Assembly: GCF_000264995.1 (NCBI RefSeq) | Contig: NW_006767437.1 | Span: forward strand, 640,617 to 704,616 | Source: Punctularia strigosozonata HHB-11173 SS5 | Lineage: Eukaryota; Basidiomycota; Agaricomycetes; Corticiales; Punctulariaceae | Direction: 5' to 3' | DNA length: 64,000 nucleotides | Part shown: positions 46,659 through 59,100 of the stretch, piece after piece | Layout of the letters: each line of letters begins with the position of its first letter | How positions within the stretch are numbered: position 1 is the first letter of the stretch | Notes under the pieces: generated by a model | The model's database searches: none | The model's input: the letters and a program-made list of their open reading frames with translations, nothing else | What the model was told of the DNA's origin: nothing | Made by a program: the position numbers and the translations under genes

Positions 46659-47991
46659 AGTGACCGTTGAATATGTCGTTGGACATTGCGAGTCAGCGGA
46701 AGCGCAGTGGTGAACGATGGCGGGTATGAGTATGGGCCGCTATTTGGTGATAGGATGTGGTTAATCAAATGAATATCGTTTTTGGAGGGACGTTCTTGCT
46801 CGACGGATGTCGATTACTTTATACATGGCAGGATCCGGCCGGTCGAGGATGCTATCATTAGATCGTGTTTAGTGAAGACGGAGGACGGTTTTGTTTGAGT
46901 TCGTTTTAGGGGTCGCTGTGAGTTGATGTCATGTGATTAATGTCGAGTAGGACATGGAGCGCAGGGATGTCTTCGGAGGGTGAGGGTGGTTCGGTAATGA
47001 TGATATTCTATTCGTTGTGTTGTATGAATTTGTGTAATCAATGTCAGACAGTTCGAATGCAGGGTGTATTGAATCTGTTCGCCCAGTGCTTATCTCGGTC
47101 TCGTACATTTTGGGAAGCAAAGGTTCGTGTTCTGGACCCAAATATCGTACATGGTGTTTGATAGCAAATTTGGAATTACGCGAATATCAAGAAATTTGTT
47201 GATTGTTGTTGTGCGTGAACGGTCCGTGGTGGATGGAGGCCAATTCAATGATGCGATGGTCATTTGTGACGTGGTATTGGCAGGCGAACGGGTGAGTAAC
47301 GTGTCATATAGAAGTCCGGTGGGGTGGGGTTGTTGGGTATTCGACTCGCCATTTTCAGTAAAGCTATTGAATGTTGGATGATTGGAACGGTACCTTGGGT
47401 GATGGTTCCGGTAGAAGATAGGATATATGCCATGTGATGCGGTGCCGGCATGGCGATCTTAGGACGGGCAGTATCGGGCGTTCGTATGGATTTGTGGGCC
47501 TTCTTGCTTATCGCTGATATTCTTAGTTGAGCCTGGACTATCTGCAGACTTTGCGTCCGTGTTTGAGGGTGTTGTTGAGTGAGTGTGGCGTCGAAGTGGA
47601 TGTCGCATCGAAGAACTTTAGTCTGGTCAGCTGTTCGCTTGCAATGAGTAATAGTGTGGAGCGTAGGATGGAAGAGACCTTAAAGTATGTGTAAAAAGAT
47701 TGCGCGATCTGTTCGTGTTGGAATGGAATGAGTATAAAGATACGGCGAGTGAGGAGTCGAATGTGGTAGCGTACTCACTTCGAGTTCGTTTCCTCACTGT
47801 ATACAAGGTATGTATTGTATCCGACAGTAACATGTTCGACGGCTGAGTATGTGGTTCGTTGAGCTTTAGTTCGCGTATCAAGAGAATAAACATGTCAGCA
47901 CCTTTGGGCCGCGTATTGCGGTAGGCTTGTCATGACTTGCGACGGGCGTCTCGTTTAATGTTTCTGATATTGATTTAGTTCGTCTTCTACA
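46659..47991. other. Unrecognised accessory DNA
   Basis: About 1.3 kb between divergent genes, with G+T-rich + strand. Only chance frames are seen. It must hold the promoters of both flanking genes, but no TATA box stands out. Confidence 0.4.
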
Positions 47992-50900
47992 ATGAAGAGC
48001 CCTCGGGCGGAACCGTCGCCGGTGAAATCTACGAGGTTTGGTAAGCAAGCTGCGGCGGTCAAGACTCCTGTCGCGCGCAAGGAATTGCCGGCGACGGGTA
48101 AGCAGGAGTGGTTCACGGTAGAGGCTGAGATGCTCTGTGACGATGGCCCGATGTGCGTGGATTGGTGTTCATCTTCGTGACATGGTCTGACCAGTACGCA
48201 GAACGCCTCTTACGGAAGACGAGGTTCAGGATGATGAAGACGTTACGGGCTGTGGTTCACCTCGTAAAGACGCCGAGTGGGTGGTGTTCGTGTCGGGGTA
48301 CGGTCGTTTTGATGTTCTAATGTGTTTAGGTGCAGGGTTTCGCATATGCCAGGAAAGCGAAAGAGGATTGAGGTTAATGAAGGAGAGGTGAGTGGTCACG
48401 TGGACTATGAGAGGCGCGTCGGGTGACGGGACTTGCAGATGCCCGTTGAATATGACTTCGGGTGAATATCGGTCGTATAGGTGATGCTTCTTGTTGTGTT
48501 GTAACTGATTTTGTTACAGAAATCTGACGCAGAAGGCGCGCCGTGAGCTGATATTACAACTGTGATGGGTGGTTTTGCCTGTGCGATCATCATCGTTGCT
48601 AATTTTTCGTAGTTTGCGAGAAGATGGAGAGGAGAAGACGTTACTGGATCAGTGGTACGAAATTCTGTCGGACAAGTGCGTGGTGGTGGCATACCTGTAG
48701 TTTATGACTCGACAGTATTCTTTGACAGAGATGTCCTCGGTAGTGTGGTGCAGGAATCGAAAACCCGCGCGGCGGTGGATGGGTGAGTAGGGGCTGTTGT
48801 GGAACGACTTGTTTGCGTTTTAATTCGGCGGTAACAGACAGACGAAGGAGATGAACTCTGATATGGACGCGTACGTGGTTCGAAACTCTATTCTGCTGCG
48901 TGATCGACGGGTTTTTTATTTAGGGCTACGCGGGCCGGCCCCGGAAGGTATCGTGTTAGCCTTGTTGTAGGCCGGACGCGGGAATGAATGGATGAAATGT
49001 ATAGGAACCCTGCGCGGAAGAGACTTTCTCGGACGACGTGTGAGTCGATTTTATGATGATTCGATATCGCCCGTGAATAACGTTGGTTTGAAGCGGTTGC
49101 GCAGAAACTATTCAGGCCGTTTGATGACGGTTTCGAGTATGTGCTTGTGGGATAGCATTGCATTGTGCTTAGAAAATATGTGTGACAGGGCGGACGAGTC
49201 AGAGAATATGGATGAACCGATGACCTCTCGGTATGCTCCATGATTTTGCATTGTTGGTCACGTTACTGGAAGATTGTCGGTTGTATAGCGGAAAGCTTGC
49301 GGAGGTGGGTACCGGCGGATCAATACCTGGTGAGTGGATAATCGATGCTTGAGTATGATGTGTCGTCGTCTAACGAGTGCGTCGTTGTGTTGGACAGCCG
49401 GTGGTCGAGCGAGAAAGTCGTCGGATAAGCAGTTTGTTTCCTACCGTTGAACTGATGTATGTGGGGAGCTTACGTGTCATCTCAGGTCTGGGACACGATC
49501 TGGTGTATCAGCCGCTGTGTGAATGAAGTTTTCTACGTGTTTTTGTGTAGAGAGAGGGCGTTGTGGTTATCGGGATGACACTTACAATATTTGGTTAGGG
49601 ATCGCCGTCGTCAAGTTTTGGGTCGTTTATGTACGTTTGTGCATATCTTGTTTACGGTGTATAGTGATGATCTAATTCGTTTCTCTGTCGTTTATGTAGC
49701 CCCCGAGGTTAAGGTAGAAGACCAGGCACCTGTTGACAGGAACAAGTCTTCGACGCGATCGTGAGTGGTATTTGTGGTTAATGTAGATATCTGTTGACTG
49801 ATTAAAGTAGGTCTTCCAGGTCGCCTGCGCCTGTTACGGGGTCGGGGCAGGTGACATCGAATGAAATGTCGTGATATTCACAGATGGTTTAGTATAATTT
49901 TGATTGGTACTGACGTGTGTTGTGCAGATATCGCGGTTCTGGTTCGGATACGATTGGAGTGAGTCGGTACGTCCGTGTCTCTGTCGTTCGAATAGTTATA
50001 CGAGGCGTTGCTGATGCTGGAATGTAGGCGGGATGTTTCTGCATCAAGGAGCCAAGACTGTGAGGTGTGGAATGCGTACAACGCCTGTGGTCTTCTTGAC
50101 CCTGATTTGGAGTCGACGGTGCATGATTTGCCTCCTCTTGTGTAAGTGCGTGTGTATGATATCAAGATTGGTGGTCTGAATCATCGTATCTCGTTTTTAC
50201 AGTTTGCACGAATATCACTTCGATGCGAGTGCGGATCCTGGATTGACGTTATACAGCACGTTCTACTGTTGGAATCTTCCAGAGGAGGCCATGAGGTTCG
50301 TGCATGTGAGGATCGATTGTCGTGTTCTGACGTATGGTCTCTTTACAGGGAGTTCAAACGAATTGTTACATCTGCTGGGACTGTCGCGTGTGGGAATCCG
50401 GCGAGAATGGATCCTTCGCTGTACGGACTCGTCACGGTTGCCGGGAGCCAGTATATCGGATACGATACGGACAAGGCGTCCGTATTCGTCAATGTAGGGT
50501 CGGTTCGCTCGTCGTACCTTACAGGCGATGGCAAGGAGTTGGCGAATACCAGCAAGAACATGCATGGTATAACGATCACGGCGCTCGCCTACGAGTTCAA
50601 TCGCCAAGTTTCGTTTATGTTGATGATCACTGGTGACGATGATGGGAATGGTGAGTATGACTGTACCTTGCGGCGATTGTTTTTGTCTCAACGTATATAT
50701 TCAGTGAGGCTTCCGTATAACATGGGGCAATTGGAGTTCAATAGTCGCCCGGGGCGTGAGTAATTCTCGTATCTCGATCGATTCCTTTAGTGACGGATAA
50801 TAGTGCCGAATTGGTCGGATAGCAAGGAAAAGGCGCCGCTTGTGAAGGGAACGAGGAATGCGCCCGTGCCGGCTCCTGAACGTTTGATGCAGAACAGGAC

Positions 50901-51231
50901 ATCGCTTGGCTATGGGGAGCCTGGTAAGTGGTAAGACGACGAAGTTCGTGGATTTGTCTGATGTATTTTAGTACCGGTGTACGATGGAAGGGTGATGAAG
51001 AAAATTGTGATAGACGGAGACCGCAGTTTCAACCCTGCCAGGTTGCCGCCGTTCAGAGGTGATGTCGACGTCAATATGCTGGTCCTTGTGGGTTACGCGA
51101 TCAACCGTTATGCGAGGGCCGGTGCCGTGGAAGGGGTGACGAAGTCTGATCGGGCCGATATTAGGTTGAATTTCAACCTGCTCTATGTTGTCGTGTTGGC
51201 CGATAACGATGGCGTCGAATTGGAGCTGTAG
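47992..51231 (+). CDS. Unassigned many-exon protein (C-terminal 313 aa well supported)
   Basis: The ATG at 47992 gives MKSPRAEPSPVKSTRFGKQ, a basic leader, then EWFTVEAEMLCDDGP, TPLTEDEVQDDEDVTG, SHMPGKRKRIEVNEGE and YDSTVFFDRDVLGSVVQESK over very short exons. The middle (48840-50027) cannot be spliced with certainty. From 50028 six exons (50028-50141, 50203-50295, 50349-50650, 50705-50755, 50804-50923, 50972-51231) join in perfect phase. They encode RDVSASRSQDCEVWNAYNAC, FYCWNLPEEAMREFKRIV, RMDPSLYGLVTVAGSQYIGY, FVNVGSVRSSYLTGDGKELA, NMHGITITALAYEFNRQVSF and RLPYNMGQLEFNSRPGLPNW. The end is FRGDVDVNMLVLVGYAINRY...LYVVVLADNDGVELEL. I know no characterised domain for it. The N-terminal basic/acidic patches suggest a nuclear protein, and the rest is probably an all-beta or mixed fold. 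It lies between the other unassigned genes and the Helitron. Confidence 0.65.
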
Positions 51232-52599
51232 GTTGCCGACTTATGTACATTGTTAGTGCGTCTCGGTCGTCGGAAAAGAGAATAGTCTTCGTTGTTGTAG
51301 GATAAATGTGTAGTTGTATGCCTGTTGTTGTATGAGTTGATCTTTGTTTTGTATAACTATCTGATTGTAGGTACATGTGTACGAACGATGACGAGAAGAA
51401 ATAATTGGCGAAGGTCATATGAGTAGAAAGGTTTAGGGCGTGGTTAGGTCCGATTGCATGGGGAAAGTCTGTTGCGACGTAATAGGGTGTTGATGTAGGA
51501 TGGCCGGAGCTCAAAGTTTAAGTAAGGGGTATATATCGGTCGTCGATGGGAGGTAGATTGTCAACCGTCAGTTCTTCTCCCCGTATTCATGAACGAGCGA
51601 ACGCACCGGAGCAAGTTGTCATCGCCAGATCGCATAACGAATTACATGGAAATGGATCGTCTGTTCGTAGCAAAGTTGTAGGCGTCGCTCCGTTTTGCTG
51701 ATCTGCATCCTTAGTGTGAAGGATTGGTCGACGAGTATGATATTGTTTGGTCGTTACTTCGTGGTGACGATATGGTTGCAGATCGCATGTTCGACGTGGT
51801 GCGGTGCTGTACGGCGATACGTTGTCTGCTTTGTTCGGTGCGTGTTCGGACGTTTTGTGTGGTATATTGGTGTTCACGAATGGCGCGGCAGATGTTGCGG
51901 TGCTGTATGCCCTTCGTATCAAGCATCGGCGTCGGTGCTGTGTCACGGTTTTGTGTACAACGACGTTCGTGGGTCGTGGTGATATCGGCCGTTGCGTGTG
52001 TGGCGTTATCGCGATTGCTCTTTTCGTGTTCTGTTTTTCCATATCGGGCGTCGATGGTAGTGGGTTGGTCATGGCTATCTGTGGAGTGGTTGTCAGTGCG
52101 TTGTGTTCGTTCGGATTTGCCGTCGCTATTCACCGTGTGGGGGCGCACGTCTTCTGTGGCGTCATCGTCGTTGCGGTCTATAGTCACGGATCTATCCTTC
52201 TTAGCCAGTTCAAGAGGAAGATGCTTCGTAGTGCCGATGTTATGGCCATTCACGGTCCCACCGTTCTTCACACTCGGCCGTCGGACTTTCGATGTACGTA
52301 TGCTCAGATATATTGCCTGTCGAGGTCTACTGCGATTTCGTATGGCAGGAACGGTCTCATGTGTTATCATCGAACAAGACTTGCGGATATGGATACGTAT
52401 GACATCAATATTCATTTTACCTTCACCAAGGTTTAGGCTGTGCTCAGAGTTGTTGATGTTGCTATCTTGCATAGGATCTGGAGATACATACACTGTCATA
52501 TTACCGCCAATACACTTGGTGGGACTAGTGTCTTCATCACGCAGTGGTGTGGTGAGTCTAGTATCTCAATGTTTAAAAACATTTGCATCACCATTATGT
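51232..52599. other. 5' flank of the Helitron, composition transition
   Basis: About 1.37 kb. Sequence shifts from G+T-rich, moderate GC to AT-rich near 52430-52560. Both strands have long frames here; the Helitron frame is open back to 51724 but has no conserved sequence this far upstream. The 5' terminus of the Helitron (expected TC after an A) could not be fixed. Confidence 0.4.
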
Positions 52600-53051
52600 G
52601 AGGCACCAGTGTTGCCGTGTTATGTGGCGCCAGTGTCGCCCTGGTATATGGCACCAGTGTTGCCGTGGTATGAGGCGCCAGTGTCGCCATGTTATGTGAG
52701 ATTGATGTACTGTTTATATGTTGTGCTGGTATGGTTGTGGAATGTGGTATCAGTTTCACTGTTGTATGAGTTGTTAAGGTGGGCATGTTATAGGGCACGA
52801 ATATTCTCGTTGAATAAGGTGTCGGTAATGCTGTGGCTTATAACATCAGTATTAATATTGTTAATATCAGCATGGTGGAAATTGACAGCATTACTATTTA
52901 TGGCATATGAGGTATCATCAAGCCTGTTGAAATATATAGTGTCATTGTCTTTGTGGTATAAGGTGTTATCATTATTATTATATAGGATATTTTTGTTGTT
53001 GTTTTGTATGATATCGGTGCTATTACCAGTGATAGTGCATGTACTGTTGTC
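52600..53051. repeat. Degenerate 24-bp tandem array
   Basis: Four near-identical 24-bp units (GAGGCACCAGTGTTGCCG + TGTTAT type) at 52600-52695. They are followed by about 14 increasingly diverged units that keep the 24-bp phase. In the Helitron frame this spells an 8-residue repeat such as APVLPWYE. No spacer-repeat structure is present. Confidence 0.75.
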
Positions 53052-53163
53052 AGTTGTATGGTTGTTTATCTGGGTCGGTCAATTAGAACGTAAATATAAT
53101 GAAGTGGATATATATCTATATAATAATCATGCAATATCAATTTATAAGCATCCTGTGTTTTAT

Positions 53164-56100
53164 ATGCTTGGAGGTGGACATTCAAAAACCTTTGTTGACT
53201 ATGACTATATCAAAAAGTTTACAATAGTGCTAGGATGGAAATTTGAGCAGTCACCACCTGATATAAAATGGGAGTATGTTGGTCAGTTCACATCAGAGAA
53301 ACTGATAGCATGTCTGATGGATAGGAGCATTACAGGTCTACAAGCATATGATGTACCCTTACAAGAGTTGTCAGAAATTATTAGTACAAGAGGACTGCGT
53401 AGAACAATGATCGATCATCATATTAGGTGCCCTCGTGATGGTCGGACATTAGAAACCATGAAAGAGTTGTTAAAGAATCACATATGTGATACAACATGCC
53501 AAAGTACATTTGTTGTAATCAAAGAAGTTCCAAGGAAATCACAAAATATGTCAGTAAAACCCTCTGTAAATATACAAGAGTCAACTAATCAAACATGTGA
53601 TTTTCCACCGAGACCTCATGATGTAAGGCAAATACACGAAATAGTATCACAGTTTACGAAGCGTGTGTCTGCAGAACATATTCTTGAAGATGCATGTAGT
53701 ATATGTGGTGAACTAACAGTAGAAAGTACCATGCAACATATACGTAGATCTGCAGTAAATTTGGATTGTTTATGTCGAGCCACTGAAAGTCGAATAATTT
53801 CTGCTCCTCGTAGCTCATTTGAGGAAGATATTCATTATGAAAGCGGACCAGTTTTATGTCATGCTGGAATATATATAGACATCTATACTAGGGAACATAT
53901 GATGAAGATGTGTTCTACCTGCTATAAATCTGTAGTTGAAAATAATAAGTGTCCAAAGTTAGCATTAGCTAATGGTTTATGGTTGGGAGATGTACCAAGT
54001 GAACTGTCAAAACTGAATTTTGTTGAGAAAATGCTTGTGGCTAAATATCGTCACAACATATGTGTGATATCAGTGAAAATGGGACAGCGTAAGATGCGTG
54101 CAAATTGTATTATATTTCCACAGCCAACTGTGAAAGTATCATCTGTATTACCGCCTACTAGACGTGAATTAGATGAAGTACTTGCTATTCTGTGGACAGG
54201 TCACATTGCTCCAGTACTGGCTGATTTTAAACGAGCACCTGTACTTGTGCGTCAGAAGGTTGTATATGAAGCACTATTATGGTTGAAACTGAATCATCCT
54301 GATTATAATGATGTTATTATATCAGAAAATAATCTCTCTGAGTACTCTGACAATATTCCACCTGTTCATATTTCACACTTGCCTACAGAAAATTTGTCAG
54401 AACCTCATAATCTCGCTGTTTTTCAGTCTGAAGACGAAATTGCAACTGAAGATGGACCATGTCCATTTGCAGTACATGGTCTTATGGGTGCGGATTTAGA
54501 AGAATTAACTGCTGATCAGCAAAAATATATTGCATTACAACATCTACATTCAGGGAATAAGGTTCTTGCTATTGGTCATGGACAGTATCCCATTTCAACT
54601 TTTGAAAATCCAAAATATCTAGCAGCAATGTTCCCATGGTTATTTCCCTATGGTTTAGGTGTGATAGGAAATAAGAATATAATAAAGCCTGTATCACGAG
54701 ATAAGCATGTTGAATGGTTATTAATGTATCATGATCGTAGATTTCAGATTGATGAATATTTCTTGTTTGTAATCTTCAATCAAAATCAAATTATACAGTC
54801 TAGTAAAGGTGGTTACTTATTAACAAAGCGGAAGAGTATGCAGTTTCTACCAGAGAAGATCAAAAATATTGATAGCCATGCACTAGATCAAATAATACAA
54901 CGTGGTAAGGATAATATATACCTGAAACCAGAAAACCCGGCAGAGGCAGCATGTTTTGATATTTTACATGATTTAGATTATGTTTGTAGTCATATTCAGG
55001 GCTCTAACATTGGACGAAGACGTATGCGTCAAGAAATTAAGGCCATGATATATGACCGAGGTGCATTTTCATTGTTTATTACCTTTTCACCTGTTGATTT
55101 TAAAAATCCTATTTGCTTATATTATGCTGGTATAGAGTTCTCAAGTGAACAGCTTATATATAATCTTCCCGATGTTAGTGATCGGTTAAAATTGATAGCA
55201 TCTAATCCGGTTGCATGTGCAAGATTTTTCCATCTTATGGTGGATATTTTTATCAACACGTGTCTCTATCCTAGTACAGCTGATTGTGAAGGATTGTTTG
55301 GACCAACTGATGGCTATTATGGCACAGTAGAAGCTCAGGGTAGATTATCATTACATTTACATTGTTTGGTTTGGATAAAAAATGCACCTAGTCCTGAGAA
55401 ACTACGTGAAAAATTAAAGTCTGGTGATCAAAATTTTACAACACAAATTATATCGTGGCTTGAGTCTATATGTCAGGGTGAATATTCTACTGGTACTGAA
55501 GCTGATATCGAAGAGTTGATCAAGAGTGATACTGTAAGTAAATCTCATATACTGAGTAAGTTGCCACCTATGCCAGATAGTAATATGACAGATGCAGATA
55601 TAGCAGATTGGTATCAAAATCTTTGTATAGAGTCTGATGTTATTGCATATCTATCGAATCGTCATAGTTCACAACATGGATATGGATGTCAGACAGCTAC
55701 TGGTCAATGTAGAGCTAGGTTTCCACGAACCATCTATGATGTTACAACTGTCGATTTATCTGATGGTGCAATAACATTAAAGCATAAAGAGGAATGGCTT
55801 AATACATATAATGTGATATTGACTTATTTAATGAGGTGTAATACTGATGTTCTTTCGATGCAGTCAGGTACACAATTAAGAGCTATTATTGCATATGTTA
55901 CTGATTATATTACTAAGTCTAGCCTCAAAACACATGCATTATTTGATTCAATAAAAATGATATTAGAAAAGTCTGCTGAGACAAGAAAATATGATGATAT
56001 TGATTGTGGTGATGCACGGAGTATCATTGTGAAGATTGTGAATTCATTAACCTCTAAATATGAAATGGGTGGCCCTTTTATTAGTTCATACTTGCTAAAA

Positions 56101-59100
56101 TTTCCAGATCATTATACAAATTGTATGTTTAAAGTAATCTTTTGGAAACAGTACCTAAAAGTGTTGTTACCTGTAGATAGTGAGAATACTGCTATTGTAG
56201 ACAATGAAGATGATACTGTACTATTAAATAATGTGGGAGGCAATATTGTAGAAGTATCACCCGTGCATGACTGGATATATCGGCCATCTTTTTTTACATC
56301 ATACTGTCTTGTTGATTTTCTTAAATGTACTGACAAACATAAAGTACGTAAAAAATGTGATAAAAAATCAACAAATAAGACAGGGAATCTGTATTATTTT
56401 TTAGAGGGTCATCCACAGCAGGATACACACACATTACATCATCGTAAGTCACATGAAAGATATATATTGAATTTTATTGAATCTCTTCCTCGACGCGACA
56501 AAGGTGATTATGAATTTTATTGTCAATGTATGCTGATGTTATTTTATCCTGGCTGGTACTCAATTAGTGATATTAAAGATCACAGTGTATCTTGGATTGA
56601 TAAATTTGAGAACTTTTATCTCTCAATGAGTGAAGAACATAAACTTATGATTAATCACTTTAATATATTATATGAATGTTATGATGCTCGAGATGATTTC
56701 TCTAAACATGGTCATCAATCTAGTGGTAATGTTAATGTTTCGGCTGATATCTTGGAACAAAGTGCGCAAGAACACCTAGGTACTGAAATGATAGATCATA
56801 TAAACCTGAGTGAAATGAATCAAGATGAAGTTGTGAATAGTCTTTTGGATATTAATGAACCTCGTACGGCAGTATACGGCATGATGCTGGAAATGGAAAA
56901 AATACTACATGCACATAATTGGTTTCGACCAGTAGAAATTCCAAACTATCCAAAAAATACTATTATTCCACGATTTTATCCAGAGATGTATAGGTCCTCT
57001 AGTCAATGGGCAGAAATCCTAAGTAATAGTCGTCGTGAGTATATGATGTCAAAGCACCATATTGTGGCAGCTGCTACAGGAAAACATGAACATAAATTAG
57101 TTGAAGGTAATCCAAGTCAGAATATTAATGATGGTAAAGTAAGTATAGTAAACCTAAGTGAGCTAGAGAGCGAGAGGAAACCAACTAAGAATGTTGCACA
57201 GATTGATATGCAAATTGAAGGTATATCCAGTAAGTTTTCACTGAACGATGAACAGCATCGTGCATTTAATATGATAGTTAAGGGATGTTTAGATGATAAG
57301 AAACAGTTATTGATGTATCTAGGGGGGATGGGTGGTACAGGTAAATCACAGGTGTTTAAAGCAGTTACAGCATTTTTTGAAGCCAGAAATGAATCTCATC
57401 GATTTGTCCTTATGGCTCCTACTGGTAGTGCAGCAGCAAATATCGGTGGTTCAACATATGCTTCACTTTTAGGTATTGGTAGAGATGAATTCGGATATAC
57501 ATCTACATTATCATTAACCAAGCTTAGGGAAAAAATTGGTAGAGCTGATATATTCTTGATTGACGAAATATCAATGGTAAGTTGTGAACAACTGTTTAAA
57601 ATATCGTCTCAGTTATCTCGAGCCCGTTCACGTCCGATGGATGCATTTGGTGGATGTAATATGATTTTTGCTGGTGACTTCGCACAATTGAGACCTCCTG
57701 GGACAGGACGACCGTTATATGCCGGTAAAAGTCGAAAGACTTCTGGTAGTGTAAAATATAACACCGGTCGAGAAAATACACGTATAGGACAAGCATTATG
57801 GTACATGGTCACTGACGTTGTTATTTTGCGCAAAAATATGCGGCAGACAGGAATGAGTGAATTAGATAATCAATATCGAACTGCTCTGGAAAATTTGAGA
57901 TATAAGGCTTGTACATCTGATGATATCAATTTGATCAAATCTTGTATTGTTGGATATACAAAACATAGTCCTGTTTTAACGGATCAAAAATGGCGCAATG
58001 TACCTATTATCACTGCTAGAAATGCTCATCGTGATAAAATTAATGAATTAGGAGCAATTAGATATGCACAGGATCATAAACAAACTCTTATTCACTTCAA
58101 GTCTCAAGATCAATTTACTTCTTCTAAAAGGGCAAAAAACTCTCTACAAGAAGAATTGAAATACGATAGATTTTTGATAGATCCTAAACGGTTAAGTAAT
58201 ATATTACATCCAACTATACAAGATGTAGTATGGAAACTTCCACCTTGCTGTACATCACATCATGCTGGTATCCTAAGTCTGTGTATTGGAATGCCTGTGA
58301 TGCTGAAATATAATGAGGCTACAGAGTTATGTGCCACAAACGGTGCAGAGGCAGTTGTTGTAGGTTGGCAGGAAAATAGCAGTGATGCAGTTTATCCATC
58401 TCTTGATACATTATTTGTAGAGCTTAAAAATCCGCCTCGATCACAGCAGTTACCACATCTGCCGCAAAATATTATTCCTATTGTATCTACAACTAAACAG
58501 ATTACTTGTGAAGTTTTCACTCAACGTAAAATAAAAATTCCTATTGAAAGAAAACAAGTTCAAGTTTTATTGAATTTTGCTATGACAGATTTCTGTTCCC
58601 AAGGTAGAACACGACCGATAAATCCTGTTGATCTAACATATTGTAGTGGATTCCAGTCTGTATATACATGCTTATCACGCAGTACATGTTATGATGGCAC
58701 ATTGATATTGCGTAATTTTAATGATGCCCTGCTTACAGGTGGTAGCCCTGGTAATTTGCGCCAAGAATTTCGTAGTCTTGAAATATTAGATCATATTGGC
58801 TATCTTCGTTACCATAATAATCTGCATCCTAGTATTCATGGTAACACACGGCATGAATTGATTAAAGCATATCAACAGATATATGGTGAGCGTGCTGTAC
58901 CATTGGTAGTACATTCTGCATTAAATTGGTCTGAGTGGCCTGATAAAGACTTGAACTTGCCGATATTTCCTGATACCTGGGTTAATTATGTATCTAAGTT
59001 ACAAGGCAATAAAACTACAGTAGCTGATAGTCAAATTATATCACCAACTACTATACGGAGAGATATAAGTAAAAGTAAACATGAGCTTAGTAAAGATCTG

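Noticed and set aside
48519-48680. Alternative reading of the 48.5-48.7 kb exons giving KSDAEGAP + LREDGEEKTLLDQWYEILSDK
   Set aside because: Attractive residues, but its phase does not connect to the following YDSTVFFDRDVL exon; the competing chain through an extra 23-bp exon (MPVEYDF) does. Left unresolved in the model.
51711-52499. 262-codon hydrophilic frame on the minus strand near the Helitron
   Set aside because: Thr/Asn/Arg/His-rich composition is what a G+T-rich opposite strand produces; no motif and no splice partner.
52600-53051. Periodic 24-bp array as a CRISPR
   Set aside because: Units are contiguous with no spacers, decay in one direction, and the genome is eukaryotic.
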